Assembly: GCA_963585895.1 (NCBI GenBank)
Contig: OY757904.1
Coordinates: forward strand, 82,668,389-82,732,388
Reading direction: 5' to 3'
From: Sepioteuthis lessoniana
Taxonomy: Eukaryota > Mollusca > Cephalopoda > Myopsida > Loliginidae
Length of the DNA: 64,000 nt
Every line of letters starts with the position of its first letter. Position 1 is the stretch's first letter. Shown here one piece after another: positions 53,333-63,825 of the stretch. The notes beneath the pieces are model-generated. The model was given only the letters and a program-made list of their open reading frames with translations. It did no database searches and was not told where the DNA came from. The position numbers were made by a program, and so were the translations under genes.

Positions 53333-53998
53333 GTTCAGTGTTTATGTGTATGTGTGCGTGTGTATGCGTATGTGCATATTACTTAATTTATGAGGAAAAC
53401 TATTTTGCATATTTAAAATCAGATCGTGACAAACTAATATTAGTTTCAAATTTGTTCCTTGTTAACTTTATAGATAAACAATAGTTTCGTTGACAGCTTT
53501 TATAAACTGTTTATCTTTTATACTTTCTGCATCTGTTTGATTGGAACGGAATTATTGAGAACACAGGACTTTTTAGCATGAAACGTTTCTATGATTAAGT
53601 GCCCCAAGATTTGCCTGGCGATCAAAGGTTAATTGGTTTAAAGTCGATTTGGCAACCGGGAGCCGATTAATGGGTATTTTTTAGATATCCTGACTCGGAA
53701 AATCTTTAGATCTTACGCACACTACTAAAATTATCACCCTTATCTTTCATTCTTTCGGAATCAAATCATAACCAAAACAAATAAGTTGTGCATAAATGTT
53801 GGATTTTTAAAAGGTTGACAAATCATGCGGAAGAGTACAGAAAGAATTAAAGAAAATTCTCTTCTTCTCTTTTTTCTTTATAAATGAATATTAATTAGTC
53901 AAAAAAAAAAAAGAAAGAAATGACTATGAAATAGTGATGATTTTTAATAATCTTATCTTTCATATTTTTTCTTTTATGTAGAAAAATATTGAGGAGTA
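53333..53998. other. Non-coding DNA
   Basis: Nothing recognised. Confidence 0.5.
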
Positions 53999-53999
53999 A

Positions 54000-54072
54000 T
54001 TAGACGACCTGGGATTGAACCCCGGTCCCCCAAACCTTTTTTGAACACTCCATCTAGTAGAATAATGGGATG
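54000..54072 (-). mobile_element. tRNA-derived SINE, family S2, head only
   Basis: On the - strand: CTACTAGATGGAGTGTTC (A-box region) and CCGGGGTTCAATCCCAGG (perfect-looking B box), then it stops. Body missing. Confidence 0.75.
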
Positions 54073-54620
54073 ATTAAACAGATCTTTTTTGAAAACAGCT
54101 AATAATTTTTTTTAAATTGCTTATATCTTCTTTTCTTAACAATCGCATATTTATCTTTTAATATTTCCGTTGTTTAATAATAGTTTCTTAATTAGTCGAA
54201 ACAATTGGTTGTATTTTCTAAATAATTGTGTCAATTTGTTGTTGTTTGGTCAAGATTTTTTGTATCTTTTTTTTTTTTTTTCCTGATTTTATTTATTTCA
54301 TCCAAGCAACACTAGATAGCTTGTTTAGTTTATTAAGATAAAGCCATTTTCTGTTCAAAAACTGATACCGATATTTGATCTTTTAAATTTCAGCTTCAAA
54401 CTATAAAGGAGAGTTGGAAATTATGAAGAATCTTTATGGTTATATTTTAAGAATTTGACGAATTTAAAATTTCATATTTAGAAAGTTTTTTTTACATATC
54501 GTTCATAAAAATGATTTAAGTCACTCATTTTGCTTAGTAATGGATTTATTTATTCATTGGTCATTATTTATTGAATTTATTATTTTGAAAAATTCTTCTG
54601 TTTATTTCTAGAAGTCTTTA
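54073..54620. other. AT-rich non-coding DNA
   Basis: Nothing recognised. Confidence 0.5.
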
Positions 54621-54623
54621 TAA

Positions 54624-55291
54624 TTAGGTTTTTCGAAAAATGCTGTCCAATTTTAGTTTAAACTAATCAATTTCTCTTCTCATATATCATTTTAATTATA
54701 TATAATTTAGTCGTATATATAAAAAAAGATCTTATTTCTTATGATTAAAGTGTCCTCTTTGCTAATTTTCAATCACCTTTTTCAGAATTTGATTTAGAGG
54801 TTATATGTAGTTTTTTGAGGTTATATGTAGTTTTTTGAGGTTATATGAAGTTTTTACATGAAAAAAGAAAAAAAAACAATTGATGTGTTTATTTTTTCGC
54901 ATGTGTCCAAGCTTGGTCATCATTTTTTGGCTATATGTTGCGGGGGTGACACTGCGAAAGTCCACTGACTTGGGATATGAGACTTTGCATTATCCACCAT
55001 ATTCTCCTGATCTGTCACCCAGCGACTATTATTTTGTCGAGTATCTGGATACATTTTACGCCCCCAAAATTTTCCGTTCCAAAAGAGAAGTAGAATCTGC
55101 ATTTAAGGATTTCTTCGTATCAAAACCTTTATAGTTTTATTGTACTGGCATGAATAACCTTGTTAATGAATGGTAGCAATTCATAGTTGTTCAAGGATAC
55201 AATTTTGACTGATTAAAACAATGTTTAAATCCATTAATGCAGTAATAAAAAGATTATTCTAAAATCGAACTTTATTTTCCGAACAACCTAA
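54624..55291 (+). mobile_element. Mariner-family element, different subfamily, internally deleted (copy 3)
   Basis: Right end, in reverse complement: TTAGGTTGTTCGGAAAATAA, the classic TTAGGT-type mariner start, followed outside by TA. Left end candidate TTAGGTTTTTCGAAAAATG at 54624. Only the C-terminal transposase remains inside. About 670 bp against a usual 1.3 kb. A 20-bp unit (AGGTTATATGTAGTTTTTTG) is present about three times at 54797-54856. Confidence 0.8.
54880..55200 (+). pseudogene. Mariner transposase C-terminal remnant (SETMAR-like)
   Basis: DLGYETLHYPPYSPDLSPSD, YYFVEYLDTFYAPKIFRSKR, EVESAFKDFFVSKPL, then GMNNLVNEW and FIVVQG after an in-frame stop. PPYSPDLSPSD is the third catalytic Asp region. 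The N-terminal HTH region and first two Asp are not present. Confidence 0.85.
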
Positions 55292-55299
55292 TATTTATT

Positions 55300-55595
55300 A
55301 CAAGAAATGGTCAAAGCACAAAAAATAACTGGATCTATGAAAATCTTAATTTTAGAGGATATTGTTCGAAGAACTTTAAAAGCTCAAAAGGGAATTTGAA
55401 TGTCGGGGTATAGTTTTTAGATTGTTATATTTCTAATTAAGTTGGATAACTGGTTTCTGAAATAAAAAAAGATTTTGATCTGGACATTAAAAAATGAACT
55501 ATCATTTATGATAGATAGATAAATGAATAGATAAAAAGATTGTGAGTTTAGGGGAAATCGAGTTGACTCGCCTCGCTATTATTTTATGTATTATG
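55300..55595. other. AT-rich non-coding DNA
   Basis: Nothing recognised. Confidence 0.45.
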
Positions 55596-55597
55596 TA

Positions 55598-55862
55598 TAA
55601 TACATGGGGAAGATGCAACGCAAGATCAATTTTAAATGGAGTTTGAATTCAGAGATTATCTTCTCGTAGATTGGTTGTCATACGAAGGCAAAAAGGTCCT
55701 GCTATTTATTCATAATTGATGAGGGGGAGAAAAAAATTGATTTGTGTCTTTTCCAAAGGAATTAACGCGAAGAGGAAACACAAATAACCTAGTCCCGGAT
55801 TTGAATTCGTATCGCCGAGTCTATTATCAACGGCGATAACAGTTATACAATCGAACCTCCCT
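55598..55862 (-). mobile_element. tRNA-derived SINE, family S1b
   Basis: On +: GGAAGATGCAACGCAAGATC, TTTTAAATGGAGTTTGAATTC, CCTGCTATTTATTCATAATTG, CTTTTCCAAAGGAATTAACG, CGGATTTGAATTCGTATCGC (inverted B box), AACAGTTATACAATCGAACC. Head and body both recognisable. Confidence 0.72.
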
Positions 55863-56160
55863 TTCTAAATTATCTACAAAACTTACTTATCCAGACTGAC
55901 TGAGCTCTTAAAGTTGTGATAGTAGAACCATTAAGCCATATTGGGAAAATGGGAAAAGGAAGATCGTATAATGCCATCTCTTCCAAATTGGAAAGCAGCT
56001 TTCCTACTTTCAAAATCAAAATTTTATTGGTCTTGAACAACACCCTATGAAAAAAACTTATCCATTTTATTTAGTAAGCATGAACCTGTTCACTTTGTGT
56101 TTATATCTCATTTTTTTGTTTCTGTTTAATCAATGTTTCTCTTTTTACTAATTTCCATTG
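55863..56160. other. Non-coding DNA
   Basis: Nothing recognised. Confidence 0.45.
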
Positions 56161-56162
56161 TT

Positions 56163-56385
56163 GGTGAGACTTAGAATACGCTGACTGTATTACCTGTAGT
56201 TGGGTAAGACCCTCCCCACCCCTAAAAAAAGAAGAATGGTCCTTGGTATGGTACTAAACTGCATCTGATGATGATTCTGTAGTTATGGAGTTGTATGGAG
56301 TATGGAGTGTCTATTCAGTGTCATTACTCCCAGGTTCACTCTGAAGTCCTGTTTGTTGGTCAAATTGATCTGTTTGAAAATCATT
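56163..56385 (+). repeat. Core/tandem/tail family, core only (copy j)
   Basis: TGAGACTTAGAATACGCTGAC, GTTGGGTAAGACCC, GGTACTAAACTGCATCTGATG, GTGTCATTACTCCCAGG, TTCACTCTGAAGTCC, GTTGGTCAAATTGA. No tandem units or tail follow. Confidence 0.6.
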
Positions 56386-57047
56386 CGTATTCAATACGAC
56401 TGCCAAAAAATTATTACAAGCAACTACATAAGATTGTAAATATGAGCATAAAAACCACTAGACAGGTTTACATGCCTTTATATCAATCAATCAGTCATCT
56501 CTTTACTACTGTTTGTCGGTTTAAGAAGTCTTTAAAAAGGTTCTCTGCGTGCGGGTAAGGTTTTAGTTATTACAATGAATGCTAACCCCACCTCTCACTA
56601 AAAAATTATTTTTCATGAGATTGCAATTCTCTGTTATGAGTGTCTTGTTCTTTTTAACGAGCGTTGGTCACCATCTTCAACGAATGACAAAAGAAAAACA
56701 AATAATTAAAAATCAAATTGCACATGTGGATGGGGCGATGACTTTTTGAACGTCGTTAACGAATCGATTACTCTCGTGGAAACCCGTGGCTAATTAAATA
56801 CGAACTGACGGCATTGGGTCTAATTGAAATAATTACAACAACCAACGAATGAGACCCTGATGTGCATGGGCCGTGTTGAAAAATTTGGCGCCATGGCTGA
56901 TCTTGGCCGGAAGGCTTGAAGACGTGAAACAGAGATGCATTACGAAGTTTCTCTGTCGTCTTAGTATAAGAGAATAAGAACACCAACTGGTTTGTGTGTC
57001 TGTGTGTCCGTATGTATGTGGGCGTGTGTATGCGTATGTGAGAGACC

Positions 57048-57052
<5 letters not shown>
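56386..57052. other. Non-coding DNA; GC-elevated part at 56.75-56.97 kb
   Basis: The stretch at 56755-56965 is clearly less AT-rich and unique-looking, but no gene family is recognisable on either strand. Confidence 0.4.

Positions 57053-57107
<55 letters not shown>
57053..57107. repeat. (GAAA)n microsatellite
   Basis: About 13 GAAA units. Confidence 0.95.
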
Positions 57108-57108
<1 letters not shown>

Positions 57109-57514
57109 TAATGAAACAAAAAAAAAAGAAATTCACTTGACACGACACTTTACATTAAATAACACTATTTTGTTAGCTTCAAAGTTTTACTTCATCTAAT
57201 GTTACTAGCAACTTTTATTTCAATTTTTGCTGATTTTATGAAAACTCTTTGGTGGACCAATTCACCTGGCTGCTTCCGATATGCATGGTATTAAGTGAAC
57301 GGTTGAATGACTTATTTCTAACATTGCTAACGTTCTATCATTTCTATAAAAGAAAAAAAGAATGATGAGCTTAACTGTTTAAAAACCTAATGGATTGATT
57401 ACAATACCATAGAGAAAAGTTTACCATCTAATTTCGCAGATCATTACCACTATAGTAAACTCAAACCTCATCGTTTAGTCCACACTCTTGATCTTGTGCC
57501 AGACTCAGTTAGAG

Positions 57515-57795
57515 TGTGCTTTGCAGGATGTAATGATTATCTTTGAGAAAAATGGATCAAGTTTAAATTCCTGACAAGGTTTGCATATCACGACGTGCTC
57601 TAAGAAAAGGCATGATTCTATCCCTTCTCCCCAGCAATTTTGGGTAAAGAAGACAGTGTTCTTTAGTTTGGCCTGGGCAATTTATCAACAAGAAATAGAA
57701 ACTTAGAATTCAAAACCAGAAGCCAGAGTCCCTAAAATAGTTTGCTGTTGTCTACAGCCTGCTTCTGGCCAATCCAGCGGCGACACAATTGGCAA
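57515..57795 (+). mobile_element. tRNA-derived SINE, family S1b, degraded
   Basis: GGATCAAGTTTAAATTCC (B-box position), TTCTATCCCTTCTCCCCAGC, TTTTGGGTAAAGAAGAC, TTTAGTTTGGCCTGGGC, ACTTAGAATTCAAAACC, CTGCTTCTGGCCAATCC. Confidence 0.6.
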
Positions 57796-57861
57796 ATTGG
57801 ATAACATCTTCTTCCTTTAGACAATATCTGCGTACCATACAAAAGTTTTGTAATGTTTTAA

Positions 57862-57950
57862 AATCCAGTCTCGTAGTGAATAACTACTTTTGTGAGTTTG
57901 AATCTCACTAGGAGTCCCACGTTTGTAATCCTATCGATAGGAATACTTCA
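57862..57950 (+). mobile_element. Short tRNA-derived SINE (S3)
   Basis: GTCTCGTAGTGAATAACTAC (A-box region), TTTGTGAGTTTGAATCTCAC (good B box), TAGGAGTCCCACGTTTG. Comparable to the S3 copies at 17.3 and 26.1 kb. Confidence 0.55.
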
Positions 57951-58334
57951 TTTCACTTTGTTTACCAGTTGATGCAAATGAATTTTAAGAAAAAAATTAT
58001 AATCATTTCTGACTTACGCATAACAAATTAAGGTTTTCAACAATCAGCTATATATGGACAGGTTAAGGATAAAATGTTTGGCGTGTCTTTAAAAAAAGAA
58101 ATAGATAGATAGATAGAATAAAATACGAAGTACAACTTTGGCGCAGAGATTGCCATATTTTGGTGATTTTTTTTAATTTTTATTTTGCGTCAGTTGAATT
58201 CATTTCGGAATTCTTAAAATATGGCATTAAAATAAATGATTTAATCATACAAATAGGAATTATTATAATTCATTGGTATAAACTTGTGAAAGTTTGTTAA
58301 ATTTTGTCTTGGAATCCAAGGTTTATAATTGTAA
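57951..58334. other. AT-rich non-coding DNA
   Basis: Nothing recognised. Confidence 0.5.
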
Positions 58335-58336
58335 AC

Positions 58337-58868
58337 ACAAAAAGTCGAAAAAGAATTCAGTAGATATTTCAGAAGTAATGTCACAGTAAGCTGATCTCAC
58401 CACTGCTGTGTTCTGGACGGAATCTATTCTTCCTCGGATTTCCTGTTCCCCTAATCTCATGTTCAGGATCTTTGAGATGGTTTCAAGCGCTTCAACTATG
58501 ATTTGTGTCATTGCCACCTTCCATGATTTATACTTAACTCTTTGGCAAGGTCCGGTCATAAATTCAGTTTTTAACATTTCTTTACTTTTAATCTGTTTTC
58601 TGACGGAGCGGAAAATCGATAAATTCTTATCTTTTTATCAAATAGGACAAGGTTTGATATTCAGGTCATGATTGAGTGATCCATTTTTCATTTTAAAATC
58701 CTGAAGAATTTTGTGCGCCAGCTTCTGATCTGTGAGTATACTACTTGTGTGTATGGTAAATGTTTAATTCCCTGTACAATTCCCAGTTGATCACCTTTCT
58801 CATCGAATCATGGCTGCTCTTATAGTTCTTCTGAGCCAGTTTGCTACATTCGAATATTAATCGGATTG

Positions 58869-58899
<31 letters not shown>

Positions 58900-58933
58900 C
58901 TTCTTCTTCTTCTTCTTCTTCTTCTTCTCTCTC

Positions 58934-58977
<44 letters not shown>

Positions 58978-59110
58978 CATAACATACACTTACTATTCTC
59001 TTGATTATTATCTGTTCTAGATTTTACACAATTCGTTTATATGGCATTATTGTAGACCGCTATTAATAGAGATTCAGTTTCTCTTTTTAGCTGAATTGAG
59101 TCTAGTTTTT
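58337..59110 (-). mobile_element. R4/Dong-like LINE, 3' fragment of another subfamily (copy V)
   Basis: In LINE sense: QLKRETESLLI, (microsatellite), CSKLAQKNYKSSHDSMRKVI, NWELYRELNIYHT, HDLNIKP, RENRLKVKKC, GPCQRVKYKSWKVAMTQIIV, EALETISKILNMRLGEQEIR, GRIDSVQNTAVVRSA. The C-terminal part differs from copies A, I and III and resembles the fragment at 40.3 kb. It may continue to about 59340 as a very diverged thumb region. Many stops and frame changes. Confidence 0.78.
58878..58976. repeat. (TTC)n-(TC)n microsatellite inside LINE copy V
   Basis: About 17 TTC units pass into (TC)n. The LINE alignment continues on both sides, so the expansion sits in what was the CCHC-coding region. Confidence 0.92.
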
Positions 59111-59799
59111 TTAGTTTATTTTTTGGTTTACTTCTAGTCAGATTTTCTGTCTCCTTTGCTGTTGTTCTTTTCCAGTTGTTTCATTCCACTCGGTCCTTAC
59201 GTGTTTTCCTTGTTTTTCTTCCTTATATTTACATCACTTCCAATTCAGTTTTAGTTTCTCTGTTCCTTTTTTTTTTTTTTTGAGTTCCTTATCGAAATTC
59301 TTTGTTTATCTTTGACTACTCTTGCTCCAGCAGAAATTAGATTGTGCAATTGGCATCCGTAGAAATATTACAATAACTTATTCCACTTTTTCGTTTCTAA
59401 TTTAACATTTTTTTTTCCACTTTTGATTCCTTAGAAATGATTATAATTTCTTCTCTTCTGTTATCATTTTACTTATCATATCCATATTTTGCTTCTTCCC
59501 TCTTGTGATCATCTTTTTTTTAATCATAGCGACGGTGTTCAGTATTGCTATTTTGTAATTTTCAGCATTTTGTGGGGTTTACTTTTCGTTCCCTTTAAGG
59601 AACTCTTCATCTTGAGTGTTTTCTTTATTACTTACATGTCCACATATTTTCAAAATTTACAGACCTGAAAATAATACTTTCTTCTACTTCTTTTACTATT
59701 AGGCTTTTACTGAAAATCAAGTGGTACTAAATCTCTTCAGTATCTCAGTATTCTCCTGCGTATTTTAGCTGATTTTAATATGTATCTGTCAGTTTGATT

Positions 59800-59849
<50 letters not shown>

Positions 59850-60920
59850 CTATCTTACATTTTTTATTATAAAAATTTTAAAGTTTTATTTTTCTTCTTC
59901 TGAAGTCAGTCTTGTGATGAAATCAATTTTTTCTTATAAAACGACCGATCCATAGAGTATAGTTAGTTTTTTCTTCTGATCTATTTTCTTTCTTTCCAAC
60001 GACCGTCCAGCTGACACATGACAGCTATGGATAGCTTCAATTTAGAATTGAATTCTCAGAATTACTGTCAATCACTTGAAAAATTTTCTCGTAACATCTG
60101 GACCTTTAATATTTTCCTTTGTTTCTCGTTTTTTTTTTTTTTAAGCATTCGTTCCTTCTTTTTAAATTCATTTTTTTCTTTTTTCTCTCTTAGTTTTCCT
60201 TTTTTCAGTCATTGTTTTTTATTACCTTTTTATCGTTTCTTTCCCCATTTTAAAAACATTTTATTTGTACATTCCATGTTACCTGACAATTTTCTTTTCT
60301 CTATTTAGTTTGCCGATAAATAATCTTTCTTTAAAAGTCTTCCTTCTTTTTCTCTCTCTCTTTTGTATTTTTCTTTTCTTCATTTTCTTCATTGTGATAT
60401 TTGCTTCCATTTTTCTTTATTTTCTGTCATTATTTATTTTTCATCTTTTCCTCTGGCAAATTCTTTTACCAGTTCTTCCATTTTGTTTCCTTGCTTTATT
60501 TTTTATGTTTTGTTTTCTTTAACCCAACTTGCGGAAAATCATATGATCAAGACTCTTGTGTCGAACAACAGTTACAGCCCATTGCCTGAAAGTTTATTCC
60601 TTATACATCCTTGTGTCAGACAAACTAAATTTGAATATCTTCTTTATATCTTCACGAAAACTTATTTTTCAATTTCTCTCGTTTTTTCTTTTTCTTTTTT
60701 TTTGTCCTTTCTATTTCATAATTAAAATTCGATTTTCTTATTTTCACATTTCAATGAGTTTGAAAATGAGAATAATAATTTTCGTTTCTTCATTGTCCCC
60801 CTCTATTTTAAAAACTTTGTATACAAAATTATATTAATCGTATTCTCCTGAACAAACATTTTTTTGCTTTAGGTATCTTCTAGTTTTTATTATTGCTTCT
60901 CATCAAAAGATTTTTCATGT
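59111..60920. other. Long T-rich, strand-asymmetric tract
   Basis: About 1.8 kb in which T strongly outweighs A on the + strand, with repeated TTTTCTTT-type runs. The open frames on the + strand are Phe/Leu/Ser-rich consequences of this composition and not genes. A (GATA)n block lies at 59803-59849. Confidence 0.6.
59803..59849. repeat. (GATA)n microsatellite
   Basis: About 11 GATA units. Confidence 0.95.
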
Positions 60921-61365
60921 GTCTGTGTGTGTTGAGGGTAGGGAGTTATTCCAGTTCGTCTTGCCAATGGGCGAATTTCCCTTTATTTATTTTGACATTT
61001 TTTACGTTCACTGTTGCCAAAAATATTTTAAAATTCCCCACTTAAGTAATTCTTCCAAGCAGTTGTCAAACTCTTCTTTAGTATTTCCTGCGAATCTTTC
61101 AGAATTTTATGTGAAACACTTTGCCTGGGATTTGCGAGAACGAAAAAAGTTATTTTCGTGGACTAAACTAACCACTGATATTTGGGTCTTATAGACACAA
61201 AAATCTTTAGCATTTCGAAATGTTTACCGTCGGATTCTACTGATACTTTTCTAATCAGGGTTTTATTTTCAGAACTTTTAATTTTATTCAAAGCTGATTA
61301 ACATATTTATATCGACAATGCGTTCTTCTGATTTGGAACCCTAACCAATATCTATTAAACAGTGC
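60921..61365. other. AT-rich non-coding DNA
   Basis: No gene that can be supported. Confidence 0.45.
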
Positions 61366-61366
61366 A

Positions 61367-61402
61367 TAGTTGTTGTTGTTGTTATTGTTGTTGTTGTTGT
61401 TA
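61367..61402. repeat. (GTT)n microsatellite
   Basis: About 12 GTT units with one ATT. Confidence 0.93.
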
Positions 61403-61845
61403 AATTAAGCCAATACTAATGTTTTTATCCAGATTCTTGAATCATCCAGGGAGATTTAGATTTAATGATTTTTCAGATTAGCATTTAAAAAACAAAAAGA
61501 TAACTTTATGTCTGCTACAAAAGGAATTTGCTCTCTGCTTAACTAATTTTGGGCCCTAAATTCAAATCTTTAGCAGTCAGTATTTAGCCATCAGATCACG
61601 TTTTTAAATTATTCACATCTAAATGTTATATATACCACATTCTGTATTATATGGTATATTGTCCCATTCGAAGGTAAACTTGATTACTCAAACACAATAA
61701 ATACTTTATTACATTATATTCCCATATTAACATCATATTAAATCAGTTTGAAAAACAAGAATTTTAATAAGATGTTCCTTTAATGTCCCTTACTAAGTAA
61801 TAGAACATGTACCCTCAATATATTATTAGTCAATAGTGTTAAAAA
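61403..61845. other. AT-rich non-coding DNA
   Basis: Nothing recognised. Confidence 0.5.
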
Positions 61846-61847
61846 GT

Positions 61848-62050
61848 ATTTCAGACATTTAGTCTTACTCTTGTGGGAGGTGATAGCCTCCATTTATAGA
61901 AACAAGCTGTAATCACTCATTATATTTAGGTTGAAGCACCTTTGGCGTCTAGTTTCCATCACCGAAATATCTTGGTGGAACCCTTAACCGTGCTCATCCC
62001 TTACCTCGCACAGATTGGATGGAAAAATTGAGATGAGAATGCAATGCCAT
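61848..62050 (-). pseudogene. Remnant of a repeat-associated protein (HSHL-FFP...EVSDEHG-FHQDI family)
   Basis: On the - strand, LHSHLNF then FPSNLCEVRDEHG, GFHQDISVMETRRQRC, FNLNIMSDYSLFL and HKSKTKCLK, with frame changes and in-frame stops. I recall this segment as the C-terminal end of a protein that recurs, usually as fragments, in many invertebrate genomes (HSHLDFFP, SDEHGERFHQDI). I cannot name its element class with certainty. No terminal repeats were found around it. Confidence 0.6.
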
Positions 62051-62628
62051 CCCATTTTTGCTGTATTGTTTGCTTTGTTGTTGTTAATTAAATCAGCGTC
62101 GTTTTCAGTTCAATGAGACCCAAGAAAGGACTGTACAATTGATAACGAATATATCCCATGCCACCTGCTCAAGTGGATTCAGTTTACCTCTGAACAATAA
62201 AGATGCTTGCTTTCTGTTTTGTGTCGTTTTTTTATGGACCAAATCTTATTTTGGTGTTAGAATCTACAACTACTGTATATCATTACTTTTACAAAATACT
62301 TAAAGAAGCCGAGTTCGATATAAGGAAACGATTTCTCTTACTTAAAGGGTTTATACCCTAAGTTATCGCTATATATATGGAAACTATGGGTCAAATATAA
62401 AAGCTTATTATTTAATCATCCCACATGTACAAAATGCGCTCAATAAACACCCGCATATATAAATGCATACATACATATTCGTGCACACACAAACATCCAT
62501 ACACGCAGCACACACAAATATATATACACACAACATACACAAACATATATACATACGAACACGTACACATATAAATGTATACACATATTTTTACATAAAA
62601 CACACAAACTAATTACTGTCGGTGGTGT
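62051..62628. other. Non-coding DNA
   Basis: No gene seen; a CA/TA-rich stretch lies at 62450-62600. Confidence 0.5.
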
Positions 62629-62631
62629 TAA

Positions 62632-62765
62632 GAATAATTTGTCTGCATTCCTTGCAGAAAGGTTACCCTCCCTTTTCCCTTACTACCACCGAAAAGAGCG
62701 TCCTGTATATGACATTAAATCCGATGGCGAGGCCCAGTTCTTAAACTCTGGGTAGCAATCAATAC
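62632..62765 (+). repeat. Core/tandem/tail family, partial core (copy l)
   Basis: TGCATTCCTTGCAGAAAGG, ATGACATTAAATCCGATGG, CGAGGCCCAGTTCTTAAACTC. A diverged core fragment directly upstream of copy k. Confidence 0.55.
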
Positions 62766-62774
62766 ACAAATATC

Positions 62775-63310
62775 TTTTACTCAGTTGGCAGGGGCTATAG
62801 AATACACCGACTGCTACTCTGCAGAGGGGTAAGATCTCTCCCAACGAGTGTTCTGGATATGATACTAAACAATATGATGGTAAGGTTCCAGTAATGCTGG
62901 AGCTTTGGGAATGCAGAGTACTCCTTCATTGCCATCGCTCCCAGAGCCACTCTGGCCTGGAGTGGTAGCACCTGATATGGGTTAAATAGAACTAAACGTC
63001 GTTCCATGCTAAATTGAATTGGTTGAAATAGAACAGTTTTGACATTTTAACTACGTACTTATGTTAAACTGAATTGTTTGAAATAGAACAGTTTTTGTAT
63101 GCTAAACTAAATTGTTTGTAATTGAACAGTTTTTAACCTTTAACTGTGTGTAAACAAAATCTATACTTATATTAAACTGGATTGTTTGAATTAGAACTGT
63201 TTGATTAATCCCTCAAAACTGAATCGCTTGAAATAGAGATGGTTTTAACAATTAAACTGTGTACTTATGTTAAACTGAATTATTTGAAATAAAACTGTTT
63301 AGAGACAAAT
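62775..63310 (+). repeat. Core/tandem/tail family, copy k, well preserved core
   Basis: Core 62780-62985: TCAGTTGGCAGGGGC, GAATACACCGACTGC, CTGCAGAGGGGTAAGA, GATACTAAACAATATGATGG, GGAGCTTTGGGAATGCAG, CTCCCAGAGCCACTCTGG, GTAGCACCTGATATGG. Then six or so units of about 54 bp (TATGTTAAACTGAATTG, TTTGAAATAGAACAGT) to about 63305. No stem-loop tail follows. Confidence 0.82.
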
Positions 63311-63527
63311 ATTTTGTAAAATACAAGCAACAAAAATCAAAATCTCTGAAATCTTCTTATAATTTTGTTTCTTATTAAAAATTTTTAATATTTTTATACT
63401 AATTGCATTTTCCCCAGGTTTGATATCTGTATATGTTCTAATATTTTCATCAAATAATTCCTACATTCCCGTAAAAAGTGTTTCGTACCAAATCAACTAA
63501 GATGGCTGCCAGTGTTACACCGAATCA

Positions 63528-63725
63528 TTAAGACGTTTATGACTCTATTGTTTTGCTCGAAATTCAGAGACTTACACTTATAGAAAATAATCCTCAAGAT
63601 GTTTATGGCTTTCTTGTTTTCGTCTCAATCTAAAGACCTACAATTACAAAGAATAATCGTTAGGACATTAATAGCTTTCTTGATTTTGTCCAAATCCATA
63701 GACTGACACGATTACAGAATAATCA
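63528..63725. repeat. 66-bp tandem repeat, three units
   Basis: GTTTATGACTCTATTG, GTTTATGGCTTTCTTG and ATTAATAGCTTTCTTG occur 66 bp apart, and the intervening CAGAGACTTACA, AAAGACCTACAA, ATAGACTGACAC and final AGAATAATC segments align. It ends at the (AC)n-(AT)n tract. Confidence 0.8.

Positions 63726-63825
<100 letters not shown>

Noticed and set aside
60018-60837. Overlapping + frames of 60-120 codons
   Set aside because: Phe/Leu/Ser-rich products of the T-rich tract, overlapping in several frames with no motif.
60919-61194. 91-codon frame with a retroelement-like end (KLTTDIWVL)
   Set aside because: The resemblance to a tyrosine-recombinase retroelement segment is only about ten residues long, and nothing around it supports an element.
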